Origin: Nitrospirota bacterium | GTDB taxonomy: Bacteria > Nitrospirota > Nitrospiria > Nitrospirales > Nitrospiraceae | Length of the DNA: 18,565 bases | Reading direction: 5' to 3' | Assembly: GCA_016201805.1 (NCBI GenBank) | Contig: JACQCB010000044.1 | Coordinates: 1 to 18,565, forward strand | Shown: one piece after another, positions 7,086 to 14,217 of the stretch | Position numbering within the stretch: the stretch's first letter is position 1 | Layout: each line of letters begins with the position of its first letter | Translations under genes and position numbers: made by a program | Notes under the pieces: generated by a model | What the model was told of the DNA's origin: nothing | Databases searched by the model: none | Seen by the model: the letters and a program-made list of their open reading frames with translations, nothing else

Positions 7086-7558
7086 CTTTTCCTCACCGGT
7101 CCGCTCGTCTTGCGCATCAGGATTTCGGCGCTTCCCTGAATCAAGAAATTGGGGATGGGGCCGATCTTCCGGTATCCGTGCCGCTCGTAAAACTGCCTGG
7201 CCTTCTGGTTGAAGTCGGACACACAGACGAACAGGTTCTTGGTACGTGCGAAGACCAGCGTTTCCAGATGGTCCAGGAGTATTCCGCCGAGCCCCGTTCC
7301 TTGCGCCGAGGGAGCGACGACGAGCAGTTCGAGGTAGTCGCCCAGGAGAAAACGTTGACGCAACAGGGCCATGCCAGCGGCCGTGCCGTCCGTTTCGATG
7401 ACGAACCCTTCCCGTCCCTGGAGTGGAACCGTGAGCAAGCCATCCCAGTCCTGCGCCGTATAGCCCAGTGTCTTCCAGGGCTCCGAGTCGGCCAACATCC
7501 GGGCCACGGCGTCGCGGTCTTCTCCTCGGTAGGGTCTAATGGAGGGGGGAGCCGACAT
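7082..7558 (-). CDS. GNAT-family N-acetyltransferase
   Basis: A 158-residue single-domain protein. Residues 7-22 (IRPYRGEDRDAVARML) form the usual first strand and helix. Residues 76-100 (YLELLVVAPSAQGTGLGGILLDHLE) hold motif A with the acetyl-CoA pyrophosphate loop QGTGLG. Residues 109-130 (LFVCVSDFNQKARQFYERHGYRKIG) are motif B. The family moves an acetyl group from acetyl-CoA to an amine; the acceptor cannot be read from sequence. The ATG at 7558 has AGGA 6 nt upstream. The start overlaps the end of the polysaccharide deacetylase gene by 23 bp, so the two are very likely co-transcribed and translationally coupled. Confidence 0.85.
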   Translation of the reverse strand: MSAPPSIRPYRGEDRDAVARMLADSEPWKTLGYTAQDWDGLLTVPLQGREGFVIETDGTAAGMALLRQRFLLGDYLELLVVAPSAQGTGLGGILLDHLETLVFARTKNLFVCVSDFNQKARQFYERHGYRKIGPIPNFLIQGSAEILMRKTSGPVRKS

Positions 7559-8273
7559 GGCGATCCTGTTCTGTTGCGCACCGATTCAACAGGGTTGAGA
7601 CGGTGACCGGTTGAAGGCCCTTGGCAAGGATCAGGTCCTGGTAGAGATCTTCCACTGCATCCTTGGTGTGGCGGCCCTTGCCGTTGGCGTGAAAGACGAT
7701 CACGCTGCCGTTGCGGACGGTGGCTTTGAGCCGTTCGACCATTTTGGTCCGTGAGAGCGAGGGGTCCGGGTCGCCGGAGACGACGGACCAAAGGATGAAC
7801 CGCAGTCCCAGCGCGCGGACGATCTCGACGGTGCGTTCGTCGTATTCGCCGTAGGGAGGCCTGAACAGCGCGAGGTGTTGCCCGTGCCGAGTTTCGAACA
7901 ACGAGACGGCGTCCTGGATCTCGGCGCGCTGGCGGTCTGCGTCCAATAGAGGGAGGTGGGCATGGGCTTGCCCGTGGGTGCCGAGCTCGAAGAACGGCAC
8001 CGCCTGCAGCGCCCTGACCTCATCCTCATGTTTGGCCATCCAGCGGCCGGACATGAAGAAGGTGGCTGGAATCTTCCGGTCGATCAAGGTCTGGATCAAC
8101 TCCGCGTCATAGCCCGATCCCTCTCGAACCGGGCACAGGTCGAACGTGAGGGCGATGGTTGTGCAGGACGATGGGCCCGAGCGGATGACTTGCGCCTCAC
8201 TGCTCCCGGCGGCCGGTCCCGCCCCCAGGGTCAGGAGGGCGGCGAGCATGGCGGGCATGATCCTGGTGTGCAT
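7536..8273 (-). CDS. Secreted polysaccharide deacetylase (NodB/CE4 homology domain)
   Basis: A 245-residue protein with an N-terminal signal peptide (residues 1-23, cleavage near GPAAGSS). NodB motifs are visible: TFDLCP at 43-48 (catalytic-base Asp 45), GTHGQAHAH at 98-106 (metal histidines), RPPYGEY at 138-144, WSVVSGD near 162-168, and VIVFHANG with His 195. The usual TFDDG is TFDLC here, so the second aspartate, normally a metal ligand, is missing, as in a recognised subgroup with TFDxC. The family removes N-acetyl groups from cell-wall or exopolysaccharide sugars. The start at 8273 follows the preceding gene by 5 bp but lacks a strong ribosome binding site; ATGs 5 and 8 codons later are alternatives. 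Confidence 0.85.
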   Translation of the reverse strand: MHTRIMPAMLAALLTLGAGPAAGSSEAQVIRSGPSSCTTIALTFDLCPVREGSGYDAELIQTLIDRKIPATFFMSGRWMAKHEDEVRALQAVPFFELGTHGQAHAHLPLLDADRQRAEIQDAVSLFETRHGQHLALFRPPYGEYDERTVEIVRALGLRFILWSVVSGDPDPSLSRTKMVERLKATVRNGSVIVFHANGKGRHTKDAVEDLYQDLILAKGLQPVTVSTLLNRCATEQDRHVGSPLH

Positions 8274-8278
8274 GATGG

Positions 8279-8758
8279 TCAGCGGCCGTGGCTGCCAGGC
8301 CGCTGTGAGGGCGGCTCTTCGATCAGGATCGAGCCGTGCATCGAGACCGGAATGGTTTCCGACCCGCCCTCGCCGGCCGTGGAGCCTCTGAGCACGGTCG
8401 CTTCGCGCTGGATTCTGTAACTGACCACATCGACGAGGGCGAAGCAGACGCTCACGGATTGGTGCGGCTCGATTTTCGCAAATTCTTCCATCCCCCAAAA
8501 ATAGGAAAACCCGCGTTCGCAGGCGAGTTCGTCCAATGAGTCCTTGTAAAAATACACCCAGGCGGGGGTCGTTCTCTGATTGACCCAACGGACTTCGTCT
8601 CCGACCTGGACGATGAGCTCATGGGGGGAGACGGTCTCTTCCTTAATGAGCACGTCATGGACGGCGCCGGTGCGGCTCGCGGTGGGCAGGCCGGCGCAGG
8701 CTGTGGTGAGGAGCAGAGCCGCCAGCAGGAACGTTCTATGAGTGGTCCTCATCATCAT
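8279..8758 (-). CDS. Lipoprotein with cupredoxin-like fold
   Basis: A 159-residue protein. MMMRTTHRTFLLAALLLTTAC gives a lipobox with the lipid-modified cysteine at residue 21. The body 'VLIKEETVSPHELIVQVGDEVRWVNQRTTPAWVYFYKD' resembles the first half of plastocyanin-like domains (a strand, 'xVxVGdxVxWxN'), and 'IEPHQSVSVCFALVDVVSYRIQ' occupies the place of the later strands. The classical Cys-x(n)-His-x(n)-Met copper loop is not evident, so copper binding is not supported. I chose the ATG at 8758: the -10 box at 8807-8812 predicts a transcript start near 8800, which would leave only about 8 nt before the alternative ATG at 8791. First gene of a likely three-gene unit with the deacetylase and the acetyltransferase. 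Confidence 0.75.
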   Translation of the reverse strand: MMMRTTHRTFLLAALLLTTACAGLPTASRTGAVHDVLIKEETVSPHELIVQVGDEVRWVNQRTTPAWVYFYKDSLDELACERGFSYFWGMEEFAKIEPHQSVSVCFALVDVVSYRIQREATVLRGSTAGEGGSETIPVSMHGSILIEEPPSQRPGSHGR

Positions 8759-8806
8759 GCGAACCCTGTCCTTTCCAGCCGCCCGATTCATTCTGACCTC
8801 GAGGGG

Positions 8807-8835
8807 ATTATACCGGAAATGTCGCCGCCAGTCAG
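8807..8835 (-). promoter_or_regulatory. Sigma70-type promoter for the cupredoxin-like lipoprotein operon
   Basis: On the minus strand a perfect -10 box TATAAT (8812-8807) has CTGACT (8835-8830, four of six positions of the -35 consensus) 17 nt upstream. It lies in the 118-bp gap between divergent genes. Confidence 0.6.
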
Positions 8836-8876
8836 TGGGATTGACGTATCCGAGCCGGACTGGTAAGGATCAAAGG

Positions 8877-10016
8877 ATGAACGGTCCCGATTGGCAAATA
8901 GGGCGCATTCTGGGCATCCCGATCAAAGTCCACGTGTCGTGGTTCCTGATCTTCGGATTCGTCACCTGGAGCCTGGCGACCGGCTATCTGCCGGACATGT
9001 TGCCGGGCCTGTTCGTCGGACGCTATTGGCTGATGGCCGGTGTGGCGGCGCTGCTGCTGTTCGGCTCCGTCCTGCTGCACGAACTGGGGCATTCGCTGGT
9101 GGCAAGACGGTATCGAATTCCGATCGGCCAGATCACGCTGTTCGTGTTCGGGGGGATCGCCCAGATGCACCGGGAACCACCCGGGCCCAGGGCCGAATTC
9201 CTGATTGCCATCGCCGGGCCGATCGTGAGCTTCGTGCTCGGCGGGCTGTTGCTGGGAATGGCCACGATGGCCCATGTGGGGCAAGGCCTTGTGGCCTTGG
9301 GGATCCTGCTGGGATCTGTGAATCTGCAACTCGGGCTGTTCAACCTTATTCCAGGTTTTCCCCTCGACGGCGGCCGGGTGCTGCGGGCCGGCTTGTGGGC
9401 CTGGTCCGGCGATTTCAACCGGGCCACCAGACAGGCCGCCCTGGCCGGCCAGGGTTTCGGGATCGCCCTGGCCGGGGTGGGGGCAACCGTGATGGTGGGG
9501 GCAGGGACAGGCGCGATAGCGGGTTCCCTGGCGGCGAACGGCGGCTGGATCATCTTGATCGGGGCCTTCTTGTTTACGGCGGCCAGAGCCAGTCGCCGTC
9601 AGGCGGCCATCCGGGCCGCGCTGGCCACCGTGACCGTCGAGGAGGTCATGGTCCGCAACGTGGCGACCCTGCATCCGAACCTGACGGTGGAAGAGGCGGT
9701 CACTCAACATTTTCTCCCGCAAGGCTACGGGGGCTATCCGGTGTGGGACGAGCGCGGCTTGGTTGGGATGGTGACGGTCCAGGACGTGCAGGCCTTGGCG
9801 AAGTCCCTGTGGCCCAGGCGACGGGTTGGCGATATCGTGGAGCCTTGGTCGGAGGACATGGAGGTCTCTCCCAAAACCCCGGTTCTCACGGCGCTCGACC
9901 GGATGTTTTCCACGGGACGGAGCCGCCTTGCCGTGATGCAGGACGGGCTGCTGATGGGGCTGGTGACCCGGTCCGGGATCAGCCGGTTTCTGCAACTCCG
10001 CGGTCTGCCGCGCTGA
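8877..10016 (+). CDS. Site-2 protease-type zinc metalloprotease (M50B) with CBS domain pair
   Basis: A 379-residue membrane protein. The zinc site is HELGH at 68-72 in a transmembrane helix, with the third ligand region LIPGFPLDGGRVLR at 157-170 (Asp 164). Hydrophobic segments lie at about 20-36, 50-68, 84-95, 107-130, 137-155, 195-215 and 222-238. A C-terminal CBS pair follows, about 252-310 (EEVMVRNVATLHPNLTVEEAV) and 316-376 (VGDIVEPWSEDMEVSPKTPV). Such proteases cut membrane-embedded substrates such as anti-sigma factors or small peptides; the CBS pair probably binds a nucleotide and tunes activity. The ATG at 8877 has AAGGAT about 7 nt upstream, and homology starts there (WQIGRILGIPIKVHVSW). 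Transcribed divergently from the lipoprotein operon. The substrate is unknown. Confidence 0.92.
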   Translation: MNGPDWQIGRILGIPIKVHVSWFLIFGFVTWSLATGYLPDMLPGLFVGRYWLMAGVAALLLFGSVLLHELGHSLVARRYRIPIGQITLFVFGGIAQMHREPPGPRAEFLIAIAGPIVSFVLGGLLLGMATMAHVGQGLVALGILLGSVNLQLGLFNLIPGFPLDGGRVLRAGLWAWSGDFNRATRQAALAGQGFGIALAGVGATVMVGAGTGAIAGSLAANGGWIILIGAFLFTAARASRRQAAIRAALATVTVEEVMVRNVATLHPNLTVEEAVTQHFLPQGYGGYPVWDERGLVGMVTVQDVQALAKSLWPRRRVGDIVEPWSEDMEVSPKTPVLTALDRMFSTGRSRLAVMQDGLLMGLVTRSGISRFLQLRGLPR

Positions 10017-10019
10017 GCT

Positions 10020-10110
10020 CGTGAAGCGTAGGACCCGCTGAAAACTCGCCGTACTTCCCGCCCTCTCTTCTATTCTTACGCGCTTCACGTTTCACGAATC
10101 ACGCTTCACG
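10020..10110. repeat. Word-repeat element, CGCTTCACG family, between convergent genes
   Basis: CGTGAAGCG at 10020-10028 is the exact reverse complement of CGCTTCACG at 10081-10089 and again at 10102-10110, with TTTCACGAATC between the last two. The element fills the 98-bp gap between the convergent protease and BrkB-family genes and could act as a two-way terminator, though no clear T-tract is visible. Confidence 0.65.
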
Positions 10111-10114
10111 CTCT

Positions 10115-10933
10115 TCAGCGCTTCGCCTGCAGCCGGTGCACGATGCCGGCTCCGAAGAGGAGCAAGGCCGCCGAGTAATAGACCCACAGCAGGAACAACA
10201 CCACCATCAGCAGCGATCCGTACATCCGACCATAGACCGACAGGTGCTGCACGTAGGTGCTGAAGAGGTGCTTGGCAAATTCCCAGAGGAGTGCCAGCAC
10301 GACGCCTCCCACCGCGGCCTCGCGCCATGCGGGCCGCTCTGTCGGCAGGTAGCGGTACAGACAGGTGACGGCGGCCAGGACCAGGGCAAAGGGGAGCACA
10401 TACGAGAGAAGAAATTTGTGGGCGGCGATGGCAACCAGGTCAATGCCTCCGATCCGAGGCGCATAGTCGACGAGCAGGCGTAGGACCTGGGTGATGAGGT
10501 AGGAGAGGATCATCAGACCTTCCACCAGGCCGAGCAAGGCGATCGATATCGCGGTGGAGATCAACGGGTGTCGCTTGCGAGGCGATTCGAAGACGACGTT
10601 GATCGCGTAGTCCACCTCGTGGAAGACCAGCATCCCAAACCAGACGAAGGCCAGGAAGACCACCCAGCGAACGATCTGTTCGCCGGCCACCCGCTTGACC
10701 TCTGCCGCCAGGTCGGCGCCCAGCGTGGGCAGGAATCCCTGGAGGAAATTCAGGAGGAAGTCGTAGCCGATCCGATCCTGACTGACGAAAAATCCGACGA
10801 TGTAGAGGAGCAGAAAGACGATCGGAAAGAAGGACAGGAGGGCGAAGAAGGCGAGCGAGGCGGCCAGACTGGAACATCCGTGCCGTCGGAAGTCGACGGC
10901 GGCGCCATAGAGCAATCGGAAGAGAGCGATCAC
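10115..10933 (-). CDS. YihY/virulence factor BrkB-family inner-membrane protein
   Basis: A 272-residue protein with about six membrane segments. Family hallmarks are visible: SLAASLAFFALLSFFPIVFLLLYIVGFF (about 22-50), VFHEVDYAINVVFESPRKRHPL in the middle, YRYLPTERPAWREAAVGG (about 193-210) and the C-terminal LSVYGRMYGSLLMVVLFLLWVYYSAALLLFGAG. The molecular function of the family is unsettled; the old 'ribonuclease BN' label for it was abandoned. The start is a GTG at 10933 with no good ribosome binding site, so the N-terminus is less certain than the rest. It lies 88 bp downstream of nuoN on the same strand and may be read through from the nuo operon. Confidence 0.85.
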   Translation of the reverse strand: MIALFRLLYGAAVDFRRHGCSSLAASLAFFALLSFFPIVFLLLYIVGFFVSQDRIGYDFLLNFLQGFLPTLGADLAAEVKRVAGEQIVRWVVFLAFVWFGMLVFHEVDYAINVVFESPRKRHPLISTAISIALLGLVEGLMILSYLITQVLRLLVDYAPRIGGIDLVAIAAHKFLLSYVLPFALVLAAVTCLYRYLPTERPAWREAAVGGVVLALLWEFAKHLFSTYVQHLSVYGRMYGSLLMVVLFLLWVYYSAALLLFGAGIVHRLQAKR

Positions 10934-11021
10934 GTCAGGGCGAAAGGCTACTCGCTCTTTGGCGAAGGGTCAAGCAAATGTTGGCGGGTTGGCTGGTCGG
11001 AAGAGCCGAGGCGAGGCGCGG

Positions 11022-12503
11022 TCACTTGAGCGCGAGTACGGCTTGGGCGGCGAGGGAGACGAGCGGGTCCGGATAGAGGCCGAGGACGAGCACGCCGGCC
11101 AGGGCGCAAGCGAGCACGACGGTCAGGGCCGGTGAGGCGATGAGGTGCGGCGCGAGGCCGGTCGAGCTGTGCGGGTCCCGCATGTACATGACCATCACCA
11201 CCCGCAGGTAATAATAGGCGGAGACGGCGGCGAAGAGCAGGGCTAGCACCGCCAGCCAGGCCAGGTCGGCCTTGACGGCGGCCAGAAAGAGATAGAACTT
11301 GCCGATGAAGCCGGCCGTCGGTGGAATGCCGGCCAGCGACACCATGAACACCAGCATCAGGAACGCCGCGAGCGGCTGACGTTTGGCCAGCCCGGCGAAG
11401 TCCTCGATGGCCTCGCCCTCCAGCCCGCCTTTTCTGAGCAGGGCGACGACCGTGAACGCGCCCAGCGTCATCAAGGCATAGATCGCCAGGTACAACATGA
11501 CGCTCGAGAGACCGAGGGAGCGCACCGCACTGTCCGCCGTCACCCGGCCTGCCACCACGACGCCGATGAGCGCATAGCCGGCGTGTGCGATGCTGGAATA
11601 GGCGAGCATCCGCTTGATGTTGGTTTGGACGATGGCGACGAGGTTGCCCAGGGCCAAGGTGGCGATGCAGAGCACGAGAAACAGGACGTGCCAGTTGGCC
11701 TTGAGTCCGCCCAACCCTTCCAGAAAGACCCGCAGGAACGCGCCGAAACTGGCGGCTTTGGCCGCCACGGCCATGAAGGCGGTGACGGAGGTGGGGGCGC
11801 CCTCGTACACGTCCGGCGTCCACATGTGAAACGGCACCGCGGCGATTTTGAAACCGAACCCGACGACGAGCAGGATCATCGCCAGCAAGAGCGCCGGGTC
11901 GTCCAGGCCACGGGCGCTGACGGCGGAGGCAATGGCCGAGAGGCGGGTGCTGCCGGCCACGCCGAACAGCAGCGAGATGCCGTAGAGCAGGATGCCGGAC
12001 GAGAAGGCGCCCAGCACGAAGTACTTGGCCGAGGCCTCCAGGGACCGTCCATCGGCGCGCTTGAAGCCGGCCAGCACGTACAAGGAGAGGGACATCAATT
12101 CGGTCCCCAAATAGATCGTCAGCAGGTCGGCGGCCGAGACCATGACCATCATGCCGGAGAGGGCCAGGAGCAGAAAGCCGTAGTACTCGGTCAGGTGAAT
12201 CCGCTCCTCCTTCAGGTAGGCCATCGACAGCAAGATGGTGAGTCCGCTGACCGCGTAGAGCAGCAGTTTCCAGAAGCTGGCGTAGGGGTCGATGATGACC
12301 AGGTCGTTGAAGGCCATCGTGCGGACGTCAAACTGCGAAGCGGTCAGGCCGAAGCAGAGGGCCAATGCGCCGAGGCTGAGCCAGGCCAGCCACCCCTTCC
12401 GTGGGGCCGGCGTGATCGGGTCCAAGGCCAGCACGAGACAGGCGGTCGCCGCAACGATCAACTCGGGGAGGATGGCCAGTAGGTCGGTCACGGGGAGCGT
12501 CAT
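11022..12503 (-). CDS. nuoN: NADH-quinone oxidoreductase subunit N
   Basis: A 493-residue, strongly hydrophobic protein, full length for NuoN, one of three antiporter-like proton-pumping subunits of Complex I. Key residues are in place by comparison with E. coli NuoN: Glu 135 in TELMSLSLY, Lys 219 in GFGFKIAAVPFHMWTPDVYEGAPTS, Lys 249 in AVAAKAASFGAF and Lys 298 in NIKRMLAYSSIAHAGY. The ATG overlaps the nuoM stop by 4 bp (ATGA at 12503-12500), so translation is coupled. It is the last nuo gene in the cluster. Nothing suggests damage. Confidence 0.95.
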   Translation of the reverse strand: MTLPVTDLLAILPELIVAATACLVLALDPITPAPRKGWLAWLSLGALALCFGLTASQFDVRTMAFNDLVIIDPYASFWKLLLYAVSGLTILLSMAYLKEERIHLTEYYGFLLLALSGMMVMVSAADLLTIYLGTELMSLSLYVLAGFKRADGRSLEASAKYFVLGAFSSGILLYGISLLFGVAGSTRLSAIASAVSARGLDDPALLLAMILLVVGFGFKIAAVPFHMWTPDVYEGAPTSVTAFMAVAAKAASFGAFLRVFLEGLGGLKANWHVLFLVLCIATLALGNLVAIVQTNIKRMLAYSSIAHAGYALIGVVVAGRVTADSAVRSLGLSSVMLYLAIYALMTLGAFTVVALLRKGGLEGEAIEDFAGLAKRQPLAAFLMLVFMVSLAGIPPTAGFIGKFYLFLAAVKADLAWLAVLALLFAAVSAYYYLRVVMVMYMRDPHSSTGLAPHLIASPALTVVLACALAGVLVLGLYPDPLVSLAAQAVLALK

Positions 12504-14107
12504 GGTGTCCGGCCGATGGTGGGTGGTGGAAGGTGACTATCGGCCGATGCAGGGCGCTGCGTCTTATTAACCGTAAGCCATCGGCCGTCCGTTCCCGATG
12601 TCCCGCGCCGGGCGACGGCGGTGTGACGTTGATCCAGGTGTTCGACCAGGTGGTTCACGCTGGCGTGCATGGGCGCGAGCACCGGGTTCGGGAAGAAGCC
12701 GATCCAGAAGACCAGGAACGCCAACGGAGTCAGCGTGGCCCATTCGCGCAGGTTCAGGTCGATCAGCTTCGGGGCGGTCTTGGCGACCGGCACCCCGAAG
12801 GCGACGCGCTGGACCATCCAGAGAAGATAGGCTGCGGCCAGGATGATCCCCAGGGCCGCCGCGGCCGCGGCCGGCTTGCTCCACATGAAGGTGCCGGCCA
12901 GGACCAGGAACTCTCCCACAAAACTATTCGTGCCGGGCAGTCCCAGTGAAGAGAGCGAAAAGATGACCAGGAAGGCCGCGTAGCGAGGCATCGGGCCGGC
13001 GAGGCCGGCGTTGTCGGCGAGCAGGCGACTGTGGGTCCGCTCGTAGAGGATGCCGACGCACAGAAAGAGGGCGCCGGTCGTGATGCCGTGGTTGAGCATC
13101 TGCATGAGCGCGCCCTCGATGCCTTGGGCGTTGAGGGCGAAGATGCCCAGCGTGACGGATCCCATGTGGCTGACGCTGGAGTAGGCGATGAGTTTCTTGA
13201 GGTCGGTCTGAGCCAGGGCCATATAGGCGCCGTACAAGATGGCCATCAACGAGAGGCCGATCATGGCCGGTGTGAACGTGTCGGTGGCGTCCGGCAACAT
13301 CGGGAGCGTGAAGCGCAGAAAGCCGTAGGTGCCCATCTTCAGGAGCACGCTGGCCAGGATCACGCTGCCCGCCGTCGGGGCTTCCACGTGGGCATCCGGG
13401 AGCCAGGTGTGGAAGGGGAACATCGGCACCTTGACGGCGAAGGCGGCGAAGAAGGCCAGGAAGATCCAGGACTGCAGGGCCGAGGGATACTCCACCCCGC
13501 TCAGCAAGAGAATATCGAAGGTCTGGCCGCCGTGAAAAAACAACGCCAGGATGGCCACGAGGAGCAGGACGCTGCCGGTCAGCGTATAGAGGAAAAATTT
13601 CATGGCCGCATAGAGCCGGTTCGGTCCTCCCCAGACTCCGATGAGCAGATACATGGGGATCAACATGGCTTCCCAGAAAACATAGAACAGGACGAAATCC
13701 AGGGCCACGAAAACGCCGATCATGGCGGTCTCCATGAGGAGCAGCGCCGCCAGGAAGGATTTCACGCGGGTCTGGATGGCGGTCCAGGACACGAGCACGC
13801 AGAAGGGCATGAGGAACGTGGTCAGGAGAACCAACGGGAGGCTGATGCCGTCGATGCCGACGCTGTAGTTGATGGACGGAGCGGTGATCCAGGCAACCTG
13901 CTCGGCAAACTGCATGCGCGGCGTGGAGGGGTCGAAGAAGATCCAGAGGGGGAACGAGAGAGCCAATTCAGCCAACGTGAGTCCCAAGGCGGCCCAGCGG
14001 ACGGCCGTTTCTTTCACGAAGAACAGCAGCAAGGCGCCGACCAGCGGCAGAAAGACGACCGCGGTCAACCACGGGAACCCGCTGCTGTTCATGCTCACAT
14101 CACTCAT
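12500..14107 (-). CDS. nuoM: NADH-quinone oxidoreductase subunit M, with repeat-derived C-terminal tail
   Basis: A 535-residue antiporter-like Complex I subunit. The proton-channel residues are present: Glu 146 in FYVFWEAMLIPMYLLIG, Lys 226 in FAVKVPMFPFHTWLPDAHVEAPTAGS, Lys 257 in SVLLKMGTYGFLRF and the DLKKLIAYSSVSHMG block. The ATG at 14107 has GGAG 6 nt upstream. Conserved sequence ends near PNPVLAPMHASVNHLVEHLDQ. About 40 further residues (AVARRGTSGTDGRW to GRTP) are polar, proline-rich and not typical of the family. They are encoded largely by a word-repeat element (12508-12590), so the tail is probably an in-frame extension created by that element. The stop overlaps the nuoN start. Confidence 0.94.
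   Translation of the reverse strand: MSDVSMNSSGFPWLTAVVFLPLVGALLLFFVKETAVRWAALGLTLAELALSFPLWIFFDPSTPRMQFAEQVAWITAPSINYSVGIDGISLPLVLLTTFLMPFCVLVSWTAIQTRVKSFLAALLLMETAMIGVFVALDFVLFYVFWEAMLIPMYLLIGVWGGPNRLYAAMKFFLYTLTGSVLLLVAILALFFHGGQTFDILLLSGVEYPSALQSWIFLAFFAAFAVKVPMFPFHTWLPDAHVEAPTAGSVILASVLLKMGTYGFLRFTLPMLPDATDTFTPAMIGLSLMAILYGAYMALAQTDLKKLIAYSSVSHMGSVTLGIFALNAQGIEGALMQMLNHGITTGALFLCVGILYERTHSRLLADNAGLAGPMPRYAAFLVIFSLSSLGLPGTNSFVGEFLVLAGTFMWSKPAAAAAALGIILAAAYLLWMVQRVAFGVPVAKTAPKLIDLNLREWATLTPLAFLVFWIGFFPNPVLAPMHASVNHLVEHLDQRHTAVARRGTSGTDGRWLTVNKTQRPASADSHLPPPTIGRTP
12508..12590. repeat. Word-repeat element, CGGCCGATGG family, inside the nuoM 3' end
   Basis: CGGCCGATGG at 12510-12519 is the exact reverse complement of CCATCGGCCG at 12578-12587, with a third copy TCGGCCGATG at 12540-12549. 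The element is translated as the last part of NuoM and ends next to the nuoN start. Confidence 0.6.
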
Positions 14108-14122
14108 GCTTCGCTCCAGGCG

Positions 14123-14217
14123 AGAGGCGATGGGCTATGGGCGAGAGGGAAGATCCAAAAGAAGATGTTCTGAATTGTCTTCCCCATAGCCCTTTGCCTC
14201 TAGCCCATTGCCCTTGC
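14123..14217. repeat. Word-repeat element, GGCTATGGG family, between nuoL and nuoM
   Basis: GGCTATGGG at 14133-14141 is the exact reverse complement of CCCATAGCC at 14183-14191. The flanks extend the symmetry (GGGAAGA near 14147 against TCTTCCCC at 14179), and related words TAGCCCATTGCCC and GCGATGGGC occur at the two ends. It fills the nuoL-nuoM gap up to the nuoL stop but leaves the nuoM ribosome binding site intact. Confidence 0.65.

Noticed and set aside
8279..8758. Copper-binding plastocyanin
   Set aside because: The fold-like first half is suggestive, but the Cys-His-Met copper loop cannot be found.
8843..8876. TTGACG, 17 nt, TAAGGA as a promoter of the site-2 protease gene
   Set aside because: The would-be -10 box is also the ribosome binding site and lies 7 nt from the start codon, leaving no leader. 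Its role as Shine-Dalgarno is more likely.
8832..10088. 418-codon minus-strand frame opposite the site-2 protease
   Set aside because: Low-complexity His/Gln/Pro/Gly-rich translation typical of an antisense shadow; the plus-strand gene has full family motifs.
13031..14173. 380-codon plus-strand frame opposite nuoM (and similar long frames opposite nuoN and nuoL)
   Set aside because: Glu/Gly/His/Gln-rich antisense translation of hydrophobic membrane-protein codons; not a gene.
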